Assembly: GCA_900073065.1 (NCBI GenBank)
Contig: FJOG01000004.1
Location: 796,985-860,984 of the forward strand
From: Phialocephala subalpina
Lineage: Eukaryota > Ascomycota > Leotiomycetes > Helotiales > Mollisiaceae
DNA: 64,000 nt
Reading direction: 5' to 3'
Part shown: piece after piece, positions 1-8,955 of the stretch
How the letters are laid out: every line of letters starts with the position of its first letter
Position numbering within the stretch: position 1 is the first letter of the stretch
The notes under the pieces: model-generated
The model's input: the letters and a program-made list of their open reading frames with translations, nothing else
Told to the model about the DNA's origin: nothing
Databases searched by the model: none
Translations under genes and position numbers: made by a program

Positions 1-293
1 CCCCTTCTCGCCTCTCCTATCATCGAGGAAATTCCTACAGAGGAGTGTGATGTCGAGATGAATGACCTGTCACCCCCATCCTCTCCGTCGAGTGACGAAT
101 CTGGCGATACTCCTACAGAACCGCTCTTCTGCACTACGAAAGTATGTGCGAGGAGATCTTCTTCAGCGAAAGGGAATTAGACAAGCACTTTTTAATGGAA
201 CACTTTCCAGAAGAAGATAGAGGTATGATTGGTCCAATGATCCAAGAACAACCTGAAGAGGAAGATCTGATGGACTTGGACCTTCTGGCATGA
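1..293 (+). pseudogene. 3' end of an acidic protein gene, cut by the window edge and out of frame
   Basis: Frame 1 is open from the window edge and encodes an acidic, Ser/Pro-rich stretch up to about position 126. From about 129 an equally acidic reading continues in frame 3 (Glu-rich, ending in a Leu-Met-Asp-Leu-Asp type tail) and stops with TGA at 291-293, whereas frame 1 itself stops at 178-180. The similar character on both sides suggests one gene with an indel near 126-130. A missing splice junction is the other explanation. The family is not recognised. It lies about 95 bp from the transposon that starts at 389, which fits decay at a repeat boundary. Confidence 0.35.
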
Positions 294-388
294 GTTGGTC
301 ACGTTGTGTTCGGTGAAAACAACCAATGACATAGGCTGGCCCTAGACACCCTAGTCCGTTCTATTTGGTAATTATGTTCCACGATGTA

Positions 389-500
389 CAGTAAAAGGCG
401 AATTCCGTGTCGCTAGATTTTTAGTTAACTTTTTTCAGCGGGGTCCGTGTCTGGACGTTTGTGGCTGTGCACCCTCGCCTGGTAGTACCCCCCAAGGTAT
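389..500 (+). repeat. Left terminal inverted repeat of the outer element
   Basis: Starts CAGTAAAAGGCG after TA. The first 50 bp or so match the right end (5850-5905) inverted. Further in, similarity continues with the inner element's left end (AGCGGGGTC, TCTGGACG, TGTGGCT), showing the two elements belong to one family. Confidence 0.7.
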
Positions 501-853
501 AGTCACTTGCAAAATCGGCTTCGCCCTTTCGTTTAAAAAAATTATGGGCACAGACCACCTCATCCATTTTTGGCGCCGGTTGGCTATAGCTACTTTCAGC
601 CACTTGCGTGCTGTGAATTGGAATCTAGGGGCAACACCTCTTAAACCCCTTACATCTTGCTCCTACGACACAGCAAATTAATTCTGAGTACAGACCACAA
701 ATCCACTTTTGGCAATGACACAGTCCTTGATTCTCGACCATATATATTTTGCAAAGCTCTTACCCCTAATTCCTAAGCTTTCAAAGCAAGTTACTATATT
801 AAAACAGCGAGTGTTAATAAAACTAATATCTATGCCCGTTATTAATTCTACTA

Positions 854-960
854 CAGTAGAAGGCGAATTAAGTGTCGCTGATTTTTTAGTTAATTTTTTT
901 TAGCGGGGTCAGTTTCTGGACGCCTGTGGCTTTGCGCCCTTGCCTAGTTATACCCCAAGG
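854..960 (+). repeat. Left terminal inverted repeat of the inner element
   Basis: Inverted match to about 3770-3857, roughly 100 bp long with scattered transitions. Includes the block AGCGGGGTC-x-TTTCTGGACGCCTGTGG also seen in the outer left end. Confidence 0.65.
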
Positions 961-1399
961 TACTATACCGCTAGTAACCTTAAAATTTAATGTCATCACA
1001 AAGGGAACCAATTCTTGCTCGTTCTACGTCTCGCGCTCTAGTTTGCAAGCACTATATCCGGTACGCTATCTAACGACTTCGCACTAGGAAAACGGCTTAG
1101 ACAAAGCCATCGCCGCGTTTGCTACTCAGCCGCATAAAACTCCGACGGAGCTATACTTAAATAAAGTATACATAATTAAGCACCTTAGTTCGAGAGTAAA
1201 TTTATCAAAGGTCAAATTACTAGCTACCAAAGGGACAAAAAATAAATGGAATCATAATCACAATCCACATTACTACCTGCTATCAAAAGGAAAAACCACA
1301 ACTTAAAACCCGCCTAAATCCCAACTAAGACCCTTCTATTAGCTTAAACTACATTTTATATTAAAAGATTTTTCCACTAATTCGCCAACTCAAGTAATA

Positions 1400-2870
1400 T
1401 CCTTTTAAGCTTCGTTTCCACCAGTTCCAGAACCCTTAACCTGGCCGTATTTCTTCCGCTAGTATTCACGAAGCTTATCACGACGTCGAAAAGCCTCGAG
1501 ACACCCAAGATCAAAGCAAGGGTACTTGGTGGGACCATGCCGCTCCTTTTTATGGCAAGCAAAGTCAACACGTCGAATGAAAATTATCCCACATCCAGGG
1601 TAATCACAAGTCTACGGGTTGCCAACATCAAGAAGCAATTCCGCGATAGCGGGCATACTAGTAGTAGTTTCAAGTCTAATAAGATCTTCTTTATTTAGAT
1701 GAACTACTTCAAGTGCGGCTAACAAGTCTTAGTGGTATTTCGACAATTTGTTCCGTGTGCCGTCGCTACAAGATACGGTAATAAGCCGGAATACTTCGTC
1801 CCATCTACCATCGTCAGGAGCCAAGTTATCCGTTATTAATGTGTTTAGAATTCATTTCCATTATAACGGAGGTAATAACGTATAATTTGACGCATATAGA
1901 GAAAGAGCTATTAAAGTCCTAATCCCACTCGCAAGCTTACTAGCAAAAATCTGGAGAGTACTCATTGCAACTTAAAGCAAGCTGATAGCTAATCCTCGAA
2001 CTATCTTTACTAGCTCCGTTTTATTCATGAGTAGTAATTCTAGTTAGTCTTTCGTATATGTGCACAGGGCCTAAATGGTCTATTGGAATTCTCCTTGCCA
2101 TTATCGTAAGTCTTGGCCGGCGGTGGCGCTTTGCGTCAGAAGAGTTATCTGGAAATCTTTAAGCTCTCCTAGATAGTCCTTAATTTAACTCAAGTCATCT
2201 TGCACCCGCGTATACGCGGTTTAATAAGTAGTTTTGACTTCCAGGATCTCGGTTTATATAACCCGCTATAGCGTAGCAAGGGAATCTATGATTATCGGCA
2301 AAACTTAGGCCATTTTATTAGTTTATACTTAGAGATTCTTTTGTGATATCGAGCTTAACTTTGATAAATCGAGGATAGATATCCTGTGTTTACATTAAAC
2401 CTATCTAAATTCTTATTTGAGGTGTTCTTATAGGGTTTAAAGGTTTATAAACACATTAAGAATAAGCTAGGGTTATGTTATTGTAATTCGCAGCTCCTTG
2501 ACTTTGTCTAATAATGCAAACTGGACCTCCCTTGGGATTCTCCTCGCCTTTTGTCTTTTTGAGGCGGAGCTTAGCGATAAATCGTATTTATTAACTTTCG
2601 TTTTGAAGTCATTTAACGCGGACTTTAGTAACCTAGCCTGTTTTACTAACTTAGCCTTCTAAGTGAGATCCGGATTAGTCGCAACGATAGTATCTAGTCC
2701 CCTTAAAATCGTCTCGATGCTCGTAAGAAAGGCGATAATCTCTTGGTATTCGCTGGCCGCACCGCCCGACTCCCTGAGAGCCTTATTTACTTTCATTAAC
2801 GTGCTTATGCCAGATATAATATCGCTTGCTAACTATCCGAATAATATATTATTAAGAAATTAGTTACTAG
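1400..2870 (-). pseudogene. Decayed gene: fungal NLR-type N-terminal helical domain followed by C2H2 zinc fingers
   Basis: Minus-strand translation of about 2863-2665 gives an alpha-helical stretch with LMKVNKALRESGGAASEYQE and EIIAFLTSIETILRGLD. About 2650-2480 continues with KSALNDFKTKVNKYDLSLSS and VQFALLDKVKELR. This pattern is that of the fungal N-terminal domain common on NLR-like/STAND and C2H2 fungal proteins. Farther on (about 2000-1880) comes a helix with LASGIRTLIALSLY. Two zinc fingers follow near 1610-1460 (CDYPGCG...H...H, then YPCFDLGCLEAFRRRDKL), the second lacking its histidines. Many TAG/TAA codons interrupt the frame, several explicable as CAG or TGG to TAG. Exact ends are not definable. 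The family assignment is from memory of its consensus, moderately sure. Confidence 0.55.
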
Positions 2871-3769
2871 TGATAAGTATCTAAAGACTTTAAGGTTAAG
2901 GGGAAGCTAAGGTTAACGATCCTATAGAGCTTCATTAAGTCTAGTAAGTAGTTCTGCTTAGCCCCCGCCTAGCCTTAACAAATCGATTCGGTTCGTATAT
3001 AGATGATATAGTTCGTGCTCATAGAAACTTTTAGGTTAAATAGGCAAACCGATTTTGCAAGCGATTTGTAAAATCATCGCCGCATTTATTCTCAGGATAG
3101 GTTCTTTTCCTTTAGGTAGTTTAAGGGCCTTTATAGGCTAATAGAAACTAAATCGTGCGCGGCGGTATATCTAATGGTAATAAGTGGCGTTATATTAGCG
3201 AAGCCTATAATAACTAGCTATCCCCTATCTAATAAACGGCAGATTTGCACTAAGATTTTATATATCTTATTCTTATTAGTATTCTAATTAAAATGTTTAG
3301 AGATATTATTTTGTGGTTTTGCCATGTTATATAACTAGCAAATAGAGGGACTCCCATGGAAGCCCGTAAATAACTGTAAAAACTCCGAGGGGCCACGTAT
3401 CCTTTTTGCATAAGTAATAAACTTGTCTTTTTGCCTCAATATCTATCAATTTGGAAGGCATATTATTATACCATGGAAAACACCACCTTTAATTAGCTAG
3501 ATAGTTATTATTCTTTAAATTAGAGGTTTCTAAAGCTATAGTATTAGCCTAATCTCGAACCTTTCTTTTAGCAAAGTTTTAATTAAAATATGCTATATAG
3601 CATCTAGTTGTGGCGCCATGATCGCTAACACAAAAAGCGCTAACTCTAGCAAGATTAGAAAAAGAGGAAGGAAGGATAAGAGGATTAATGGGGCAAAATG
3701 GGGGGGTAAACCGCTAATTCTGCTCCGCTTTATGTGATTAGTAGCGGTACCTTTGGAGTACATTTGGGC

Positions 3770-3857
3770 AGGGGTGCATAGTCACAAGCGTCTGGAAAAG
3801 GACCTTGCTAAAAATAATTAACTAAAAAAACAGCGACACCGAATTCGCCTTCTACTA
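3770..3857 (-). repeat. Right terminal inverted repeat of the inner element
   Basis: On the minus strand it starts TAGTAGAAGGCGAATT and continues with GTGTCGCTG, a T-run and AGTTAATT, matching 854 onward. It ends 16 bp beyond the stop codon of the HET pseudogene, so insertion occurred just downstream of that gene. Confidence 0.65.
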
Positions 3858-3873
3858 TAGTATCTTGATTCTT

Positions 3874-5743
3874 CTAGAAGATATCTATCCATTTGACGCT
3901 TCCACATCTCGCCGCGTTCATAACCAGTTTATAATCACTTGGTCGACTAAAATCAATAGAAGTAACAAAGTAACCACCTATTTTGGGCGTTACCTTACCA
4001 AGTAGTGAAAAAGCTAAACCCATCAATGAGTATCCTCCTGCACTTCTCCTTCTGAGTACATAGATGCCTAGGCCGTTATTTAACGCCCAAAGCTCGTCCC
4101 CCTTTTCAACTGGGCCTAGTGTATCGAAAGTTAGGGGTAAAGTTGTGTCGAAGATTCCATTGTCAACCTCCTCGCCCAAAAGCGAAAGAAAGACGCCTTG
4201 AACTCGGAGAATTTTCCATTTGGATCTCTGAGGATCTTCCAAGAGCCGATGCCGAGAACCAAATGGGAATATGTAGGGTGGACAATTGTCTTAGATGCTT
4301 AGCTGATCTAATGTCCAGTCCGGCACCCAAGATGGCAACTTTGGTCGATTCTCCATGGAGGTAGCCTTTGTCTCGACAGCCCTTCTAAGCAGAGCCAGAT
4401 TCTCTAGAGCTTCGAGCAAAACCTCTATTGTCTGGAGGCAGACATCCCAAATAGTATTCGAGGGACTATAATCGGGCAAAATTTTTGATGTGAACTTTGA
4501 AAGACCTAAAAAGGCATAGACAAAGTCACGCGGATCCGTTGATTGGAATTTCTGCCTTGAGACCATTGAGAGCATCCAGACAACGTGTGATTCGAGATGA
4601 AATTCGTAGGGATTCTCCTTTCGCTGTAGAAAAAAGGTTGTCTGTTCTAAACAACCTGTTAATTGCTACCTGGAACGGGCGGAATTTGTGAGCACTTCAA
4701 TACATTTAGTAATCTGCTCCCGATGAGTTGATTTAGACCGTTCTTCGAGGCGTGCTGCCGTTTCCGGATGTCGGCTGTTCCAGTCATAGAAGAAAAGAAG
4801 GTTTGCCAGTTCATCAAGGGATAGGCACTGTGATCCGCAAATAAATAAGACCATTCTAGAGACGATAAACTCCTAGAATACTTGGCACTAGAATTAGATA
4901 ACTAGTAGTAACTGATAGATAAAGGCTTATTTGGCTCACCCAAGCTCTCATCCACTATTTAGCATCCGCGATTTGATCGAGTAGATTAAACAGATGAGGG
5001 AGGGCTTTATAAACTGGGTGTTCAAGATTGTTGTAGATCATCTCATGGTAAAAATCCGAATATCCGGTGTGCAGGCCACCGAAGACGGCATTCTTATGAC
5101 ACTCTCGTTACTGCAGCCACGGTATAAGATACTTATTCGTGAGCCGTAAAGCTTTAGCCCCATCCTCTACATCATAAAAGGGTATCGCAAGAGTGGACAA
5201 CACCACATATGTGAATTCGGATCGCTCGTATATGTTGCGCATGAAGCTCACTTGATGGGCCCTTTCCGTGTAATTAAATTGATTAATACATGCCTAGTCA
5301 GCCCAGAGAAGATTGCAACTAGGGGATTCGCAATCGGAGTGGTTTCTAAATCCCTTTAGCGCGTGCTCCAGGTTAGCGAATGCATTGAACTAGTAACCAT
5401 CAATTATGATTCTTCTGGTGTCTGTTGGTTTCCCGGCACAGTAAGATAAGGCAGCGTATTTCTAATTGAAGGAATCCAAGTCAATGGGTTCAAGCAAAGA
5501 GCAACATATGAAGTCGCCATGAATCTCCTCATTGAACTGCCTATCGTTTATCCTTGCGGCATCTGTGGCAGTTCGGATCCATTCTGGGAAGGTATAGGGC
5601 AGTTCCTCTGCAGTAAGCCGCTCTGGGTATATCCGCAAAAGCCTTATTTCGTGTTTCCGGGAATCGAGAGGTTTGTACTTCCTTCGAGAGTAGAAGCCAG
5701 GGTTATCAGGAGTGACGAATATTTCTTTCGAAAGAAGAGCCAT
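3874..5743 (-). pseudogene. Decayed heterokaryon-incompatibility (HET) domain gene
   Basis: Read on the minus strand from an ATG at 5743 the protein opens with a typical HET leader (YKPLDSRKHEIRLLRIYP). The HET core follows, with GDFICCSLL, YAALSYCAG, a LLWAD-stop-ACINQ segment (Gln CAG to TAG) and RAHQVSFMRNIYERSE. The C-terminal half includes CGSQCLSLDELANLL, a DPRDFVYAFLGLS box and LPSWVPDW. The tail is GDELWALNNGLGIYVLRR, ending at 3874. All are landmarks of HET proteins that trigger programmed cell death on non-self fusion. Several in-frame stops and small indels show it is dead. It occupies most of the outer inverted-repeat element. Confidence 0.75.
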
Positions 5744-5849
5744 GGTCGTGGCTGACAAGGCGGCTGACTCTGACGGATTTGAAAAGAGAAAGAAAGAAGA
5801 GGTCCGCCAATTCTGCCTTTGTCAGGTACAAGCCACAGACCCACCCGCC

Positions 5850-5905
5850 CCACAATATTAAAAAAGTTAACTAAAATCTAGCGACACGCAATTCGCCTTT
5901 TACTG
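5850..5905 (-). repeat. Right terminal inverted repeat of the outer element
   Basis: Minus-strand reading starts CAGTAAAAGGCGAATT, then GTGTCGCTAGATTTT and AGTTAACTTTTTT, matching 389-440. TA follows at 5906-5907. Confidence 0.7.
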
Positions 5906-6449
5906 TAGCACCTCTCTCCTTATGCAGTAGATTTCAATGTAACTGTATACTTATTCAACAATGTCTCAATGCTTTCCGATACTTCCACCTCGTTTCGTAT
6001 TCCTCTGTGATTTTGATGAAATCTTCCAAAGTAATTGCTATGTCCTCCTCTGTTCTTGCTTTACATTTGTAACAACAAAGTTTTTGTTCTTTCAAAGTGA
6101 GAACAACTCGAACAATAACAGTGTTACTTCAGTCTCCCCTCCTTCTTGGTTCGTTGCATGACGCGAAGAGAGGTACGGAACGTGAGAACAAATTGGGAAA
6201 ATATCCTGACATATTGTTCCTTCAAGAAACTTGCGAAGCGAATGCAAGACAATATTCGAACATGATTTATTAGAAGAACAGACAATCTCAAGTTCCTGTT
6301 CTCTCGAACAGTCGTCGTAGTGGTGGAGAAAAGCAAGGTTGAAAATGCTAAAGTTCAGCTCTCATCCTCAATCTACGATCGATCTCACTCTCACCACCTA
6401 ACATTTTCTGACCATCTCCAAGAACCAGATCAATTTAATCTCAGCCAAG
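5906..6449. other. Intergenic; 5' region of the Cys-rich gene
   Basis: Unique sequence between the transposon's right flank and the ATG at 6450. A C/T-rich leader with CACTCTCACCACC-like motifs lies just before the ATG, as is common in fungal promoters. No other gene is seen. Confidence 0.4.
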
Positions 6450-6890
6450 ATGAATAACGACCAAATCGAGAGAGGCCATATCTGCACCGGATGCTGGAAC
6501 TCATTCCTGACGAACTACCAACTAGCATACCACATCCAATATGGTTGTCCTGCAACTCTACAGCCTAGTAAAAGCCAAGAACAAGCTGCTAGACACAACC
6601 AGATCCCAGATCTGGCAGCTCTGTTTCTTGAATTGGCTCACCACAAAAGAGAAGGAGCTCCGTCTCAGTTGCCAGCAGTCGAGTCCCAGCCTTCTCGATC
6701 TCTTCAAGTTGTCAGATGCCCTGTATGCCGCGCACAGTTTGCAGCCAGCGCTTATCATATTCAACAAGTGACGGAGTGCCTCGCATGCCACTGGCGCTTC
6801 CAAACGAGCCGACCAGATGCCAACGAAGGTGTGGCAAACACGAATGTTGAAAACTCCTTTAATAATCAAAAAGGTAATACTCAACTTTAA
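6450..6890 (+). CDS. Small Cys/His-rich protein, putative zinc-binding (146 aa)
   Basis: Uninterrupted ATG-to-TAA frame. Near the N terminus a C-x2-C (CTGC) is followed by a helix with H and C (AYHIQYGCP), resembling a single zinc finger. At about residues 90-116 two CxxC knuckles (CPVC and CLAC) form a zinc-ribbon-like pair. The central part is Gln/Ala-rich and low in predicted structure. No signal peptide or membrane segment is seen. The ATG context (AGCCAAGATG) and the pyrimidine-rich leader support the start. The family is not recognised. The gene is followed at once by a very AT-rich tract. It could be a nucleic-acid-binding accessory protein, but nothing here proves a function. Confidence 0.5.
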   Translation: MNNDQIERGHICTGCWNSFLTNYQLAYHIQYGCPATLQPSKSQEQAARHNQIPDLAALFLELAHHKREGAPSQLPAVESQPSRSLQVVRCPVCRAQFAASAYHIQQVTECLACHWRFQTSRPDANEGVANTNVENSFNNQKGNTQL

Positions 6891-7215
6891 ATTAAGAAAA
6901 AGAAATATATTTTTATTTTATTTTAAATAATTATATATAACATTTGAAACTTTTTTGAAAATATTTTTTTATTTAATATAATTTTTTTATTCTCAAATTA
7001 TAATTTCTATTATTATTTAATTTAATATATAAATCTATTTTCAATAAATTAATAATTATATTCTAATTTTATAACTATTTAAAAATGGAATTTCTAAGGT
7101 AATTACTAATATATTATACTTTTTATTGATCTAAAATCTTATTGCTTTACTAAGTTAATCGTTGATTTGTTGAAACCTTCTTTTGTATTATACCTCCTTT
7201 GTTTAACTCGTTATC
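6891..7215. other. AT-rich tract
   Basis: Roughly 250 bp are almost entirely A and T (TTTTATTTTATTTTAAATAA and similar), far above the flanks. No gene is present. It may be RIP-degraded repeat DNA or a natural AT isochore between two genes. Confidence 0.6.
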
Positions 7216-7396
7216 CGTTGGAAAACGGCAGTATGTTCTTCCGCCCGCCAAACCGCAAAGTGGGGACCATTCACGATGAAACACGTTTTGTGCTCCTATA
7301 ACGTCACAATTATCTTATCTTCTAATCTTTCGAGCTATTATATCTCTACTCAACTATTATTTCGATGCTCCGTAGCACACATCATTTCCCTATGCA

Positions 7397-8316
7397 ATGA
7401 CAGACATTCATGCCAGCTTGAGCAGCATTTTTGAGTCCGAGAAGTACTCCGACCTCACTATCCGCTGCGAGGATCGAGTATTTAAGGTCCATCGAGCAAT
7501 AGTTTGTCCCAGGTCCCACTTCTTTGCGGCGGCTTGTGATGGGCCATTTCAGGCAAGTGGTGGCTCTGTCAACCAGGCGCGACTGACTGTTGTTAGGAAT
7601 CTATTAATAAAGAGATCTCATTAGAGGAGGATGACCCCGACACGGTTGAGCGAATGCTAGCATACCTATACACTTCTGGCTACTGTGATGGAGATTACTC
7701 TGGACCAGCAGCAAGTGTAGCCTCTCGAGAAGAAGTACTAGCCGACGTGCTCGAAGATGAAGAGCGATCCGGTTCTACGTCACAACCTATAACGGAGGAA
7801 CAAGATAATGCTTCTGCCACAACTGATGAGCCCTCATTGCTCAATAACGTTCTTGTTTACGCTATAGCAGAGAAATATGGCATTGCAGAACTAAAGGAAA
7901 TGGCGAAAGCAAAGTTCCAAAGTCAAGTCGGGGGCCTCTTGTCTGCGAAGGAATTCCCCGAGATAATTCGGGAATTGTACAGATCTACGCCGTCGAGCGA
8001 CCGTGGACTCCGCGATATTGTGTCTCAAGTTTGTGCGCAACAAGGAACGACAATCGTTGACCGCCCAGATTTGAATTCTACCATCGTGGAGGTTGGGGAG
8101 TTTGGCTTGGACCTTCTGCGTGAGGTCCTGAAAGACAAGAGGAGGTTGGCAGAGAAGGCAGTTGCGATAAATATAGCATTAAAGGAGGATTTGAATGAGA
8201 AGAAGGATGAAACTATCGAGCTCCAACGGCGATTAGGCTCCGTTAGTAAAGTATTGAGAAAGGTAGCAAAAGATGTCGAAACGGGCAGAGTCTCTGAAAA
8301 CATGTTTATATTTTGA
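7397..8316 (+). CDS. BTB/POZ domain protein (291 aa) with a GC-AG intron
   Basis: Exon 1 (7397-7552, 52 codons) encodes the start of a BTB fold: [20 protein letters not shown] followed by [14 protein letters not shown]. Exon 2 (7597-8316) resumes with [20 protein letters not shown] and LAYLYTSGY, the conserved second half of the BTB domain. The intervening 44 bp begin with GCAAGT and end with TTGTTAG, and contain CTGAC for branching. Only this splice keeps the frame and rebuilds the domain. After the BTB domain come an acidic linker, a helical region ([20 protein letters not shown]) and a C-terminal coiled-coil-like segment with many Lys/Glu. BTB domains mediate dimerisation or act as Cullin-3 adaptors; which applies is unknown. 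Confidence 0.85.
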
Positions 8317-8955
8317 GAGATTACATATCAACTTATTGTGTAGCTTCTATTACCATCGTGGACCGTTTAACATATTCGCATGACTCTAGCCTGAGCGAAT
8401 AGGAGATTGTTGCTTTGATTGCCAGACGTGGGTAGCATTAACTATGATGATATCGAAACTTGGAAACCAATATTATAACAAGTCACAAAGATCTGAACAT
8501 GATAACCGCATCAGGATACTCAATCCTCAAAGCTAGACAATGCTACTGATGATACCCCCTCCCCCCTCTCTCTCTAACCTCCTAAGGCGCGGATAGACAT
8601 GCTCGGAAGACCTTGCATTATTGCCAATTTCCTTATATCAACTTCCTATTCAAGTCTCCTCCATCCACATAACGCTCATATAGACCGATATTTCGAGGTC
8701 TAACTCGTCAAGGTCCGAAAAGAGCTCGGCGCCGGACAGCATGAACTGGTGCGCTTGTTCCTCGAATTTCGCGCGAGACTATGCGTTTCTCTGCTCCTAT
8801 AACACTTTCCACTTTGGACTCAAATTCAACATCCGCTGGATTCGCATCACCATCTGCTTTGATCAAAAGCAAGGAGGGTAGCTATATTGAGGAGCTAGCC
8901 CCGGTACTGGGGCCTCATCTATGTAATGTACTGCATGTTGTGACTGGCGGGAGTG
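8317..8955. other. Intergenic, convergent gene ends
   Basis: Lies between the 3' ends of the BTB gene (+) and the deaminase gene (-). A short pyrimidine-rich tract occurs near 8560. No gene is seen. Confidence 0.5.

Larger units (their letters stand above)
854..3857. mobile_element. Inner TA-flanked inverted-repeat element nested in the outer one, carrying a fungal N-terminal/C2H2 pseudogene
   Basis: The left end at 854 reads CAGTAGAAGGCGAATT after TA (852-853). The right end at 3857, read on the minus strand, gives TAGTAGAAGGCGAATT with TA at 3858-3859. Both continue with GTGTCGCT and then a T-run, AGTTAATT and TTTTTAGC. These variants (GAAGG, TTAATT) are shared by the two inner ends and differ from the two outer ends (AAAAGG, TTAACT), so the pairing is unambiguous and the element is nested. 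The C-to-T change at its right terminus fits RIP-like decay. Length is about 3.0 kb. No transposase was recognised; the only coding trace is a decayed gene on the minus strand. Confidence 0.7.
389..5905. mobile_element. Outer TA-flanked terminal-inverted-repeat element carrying a HET-domain pseudogene
   Basis: The left end (389) reads CAGTAAAAGGCGAATT and the right end (5905, minus strand) reads the same 16 bases. Both are followed by GTGTCGCT, AGATTTT and AGTTAACTTTTTT. A TA dinucleotide abuts each end (387-388 and 5906-5907). CAGT termini with TA target duplications are typical of the Tc1/mariner-pogo (Fot1-like) superfamily. No transposase reading was found. Without the inner insertion the element would be about 2.5 kb, most of it a decayed HET gene on the minus strand, so it looks non-autonomous. 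Superfamily assignment is an inference from the termini only. Confidence 0.7.
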
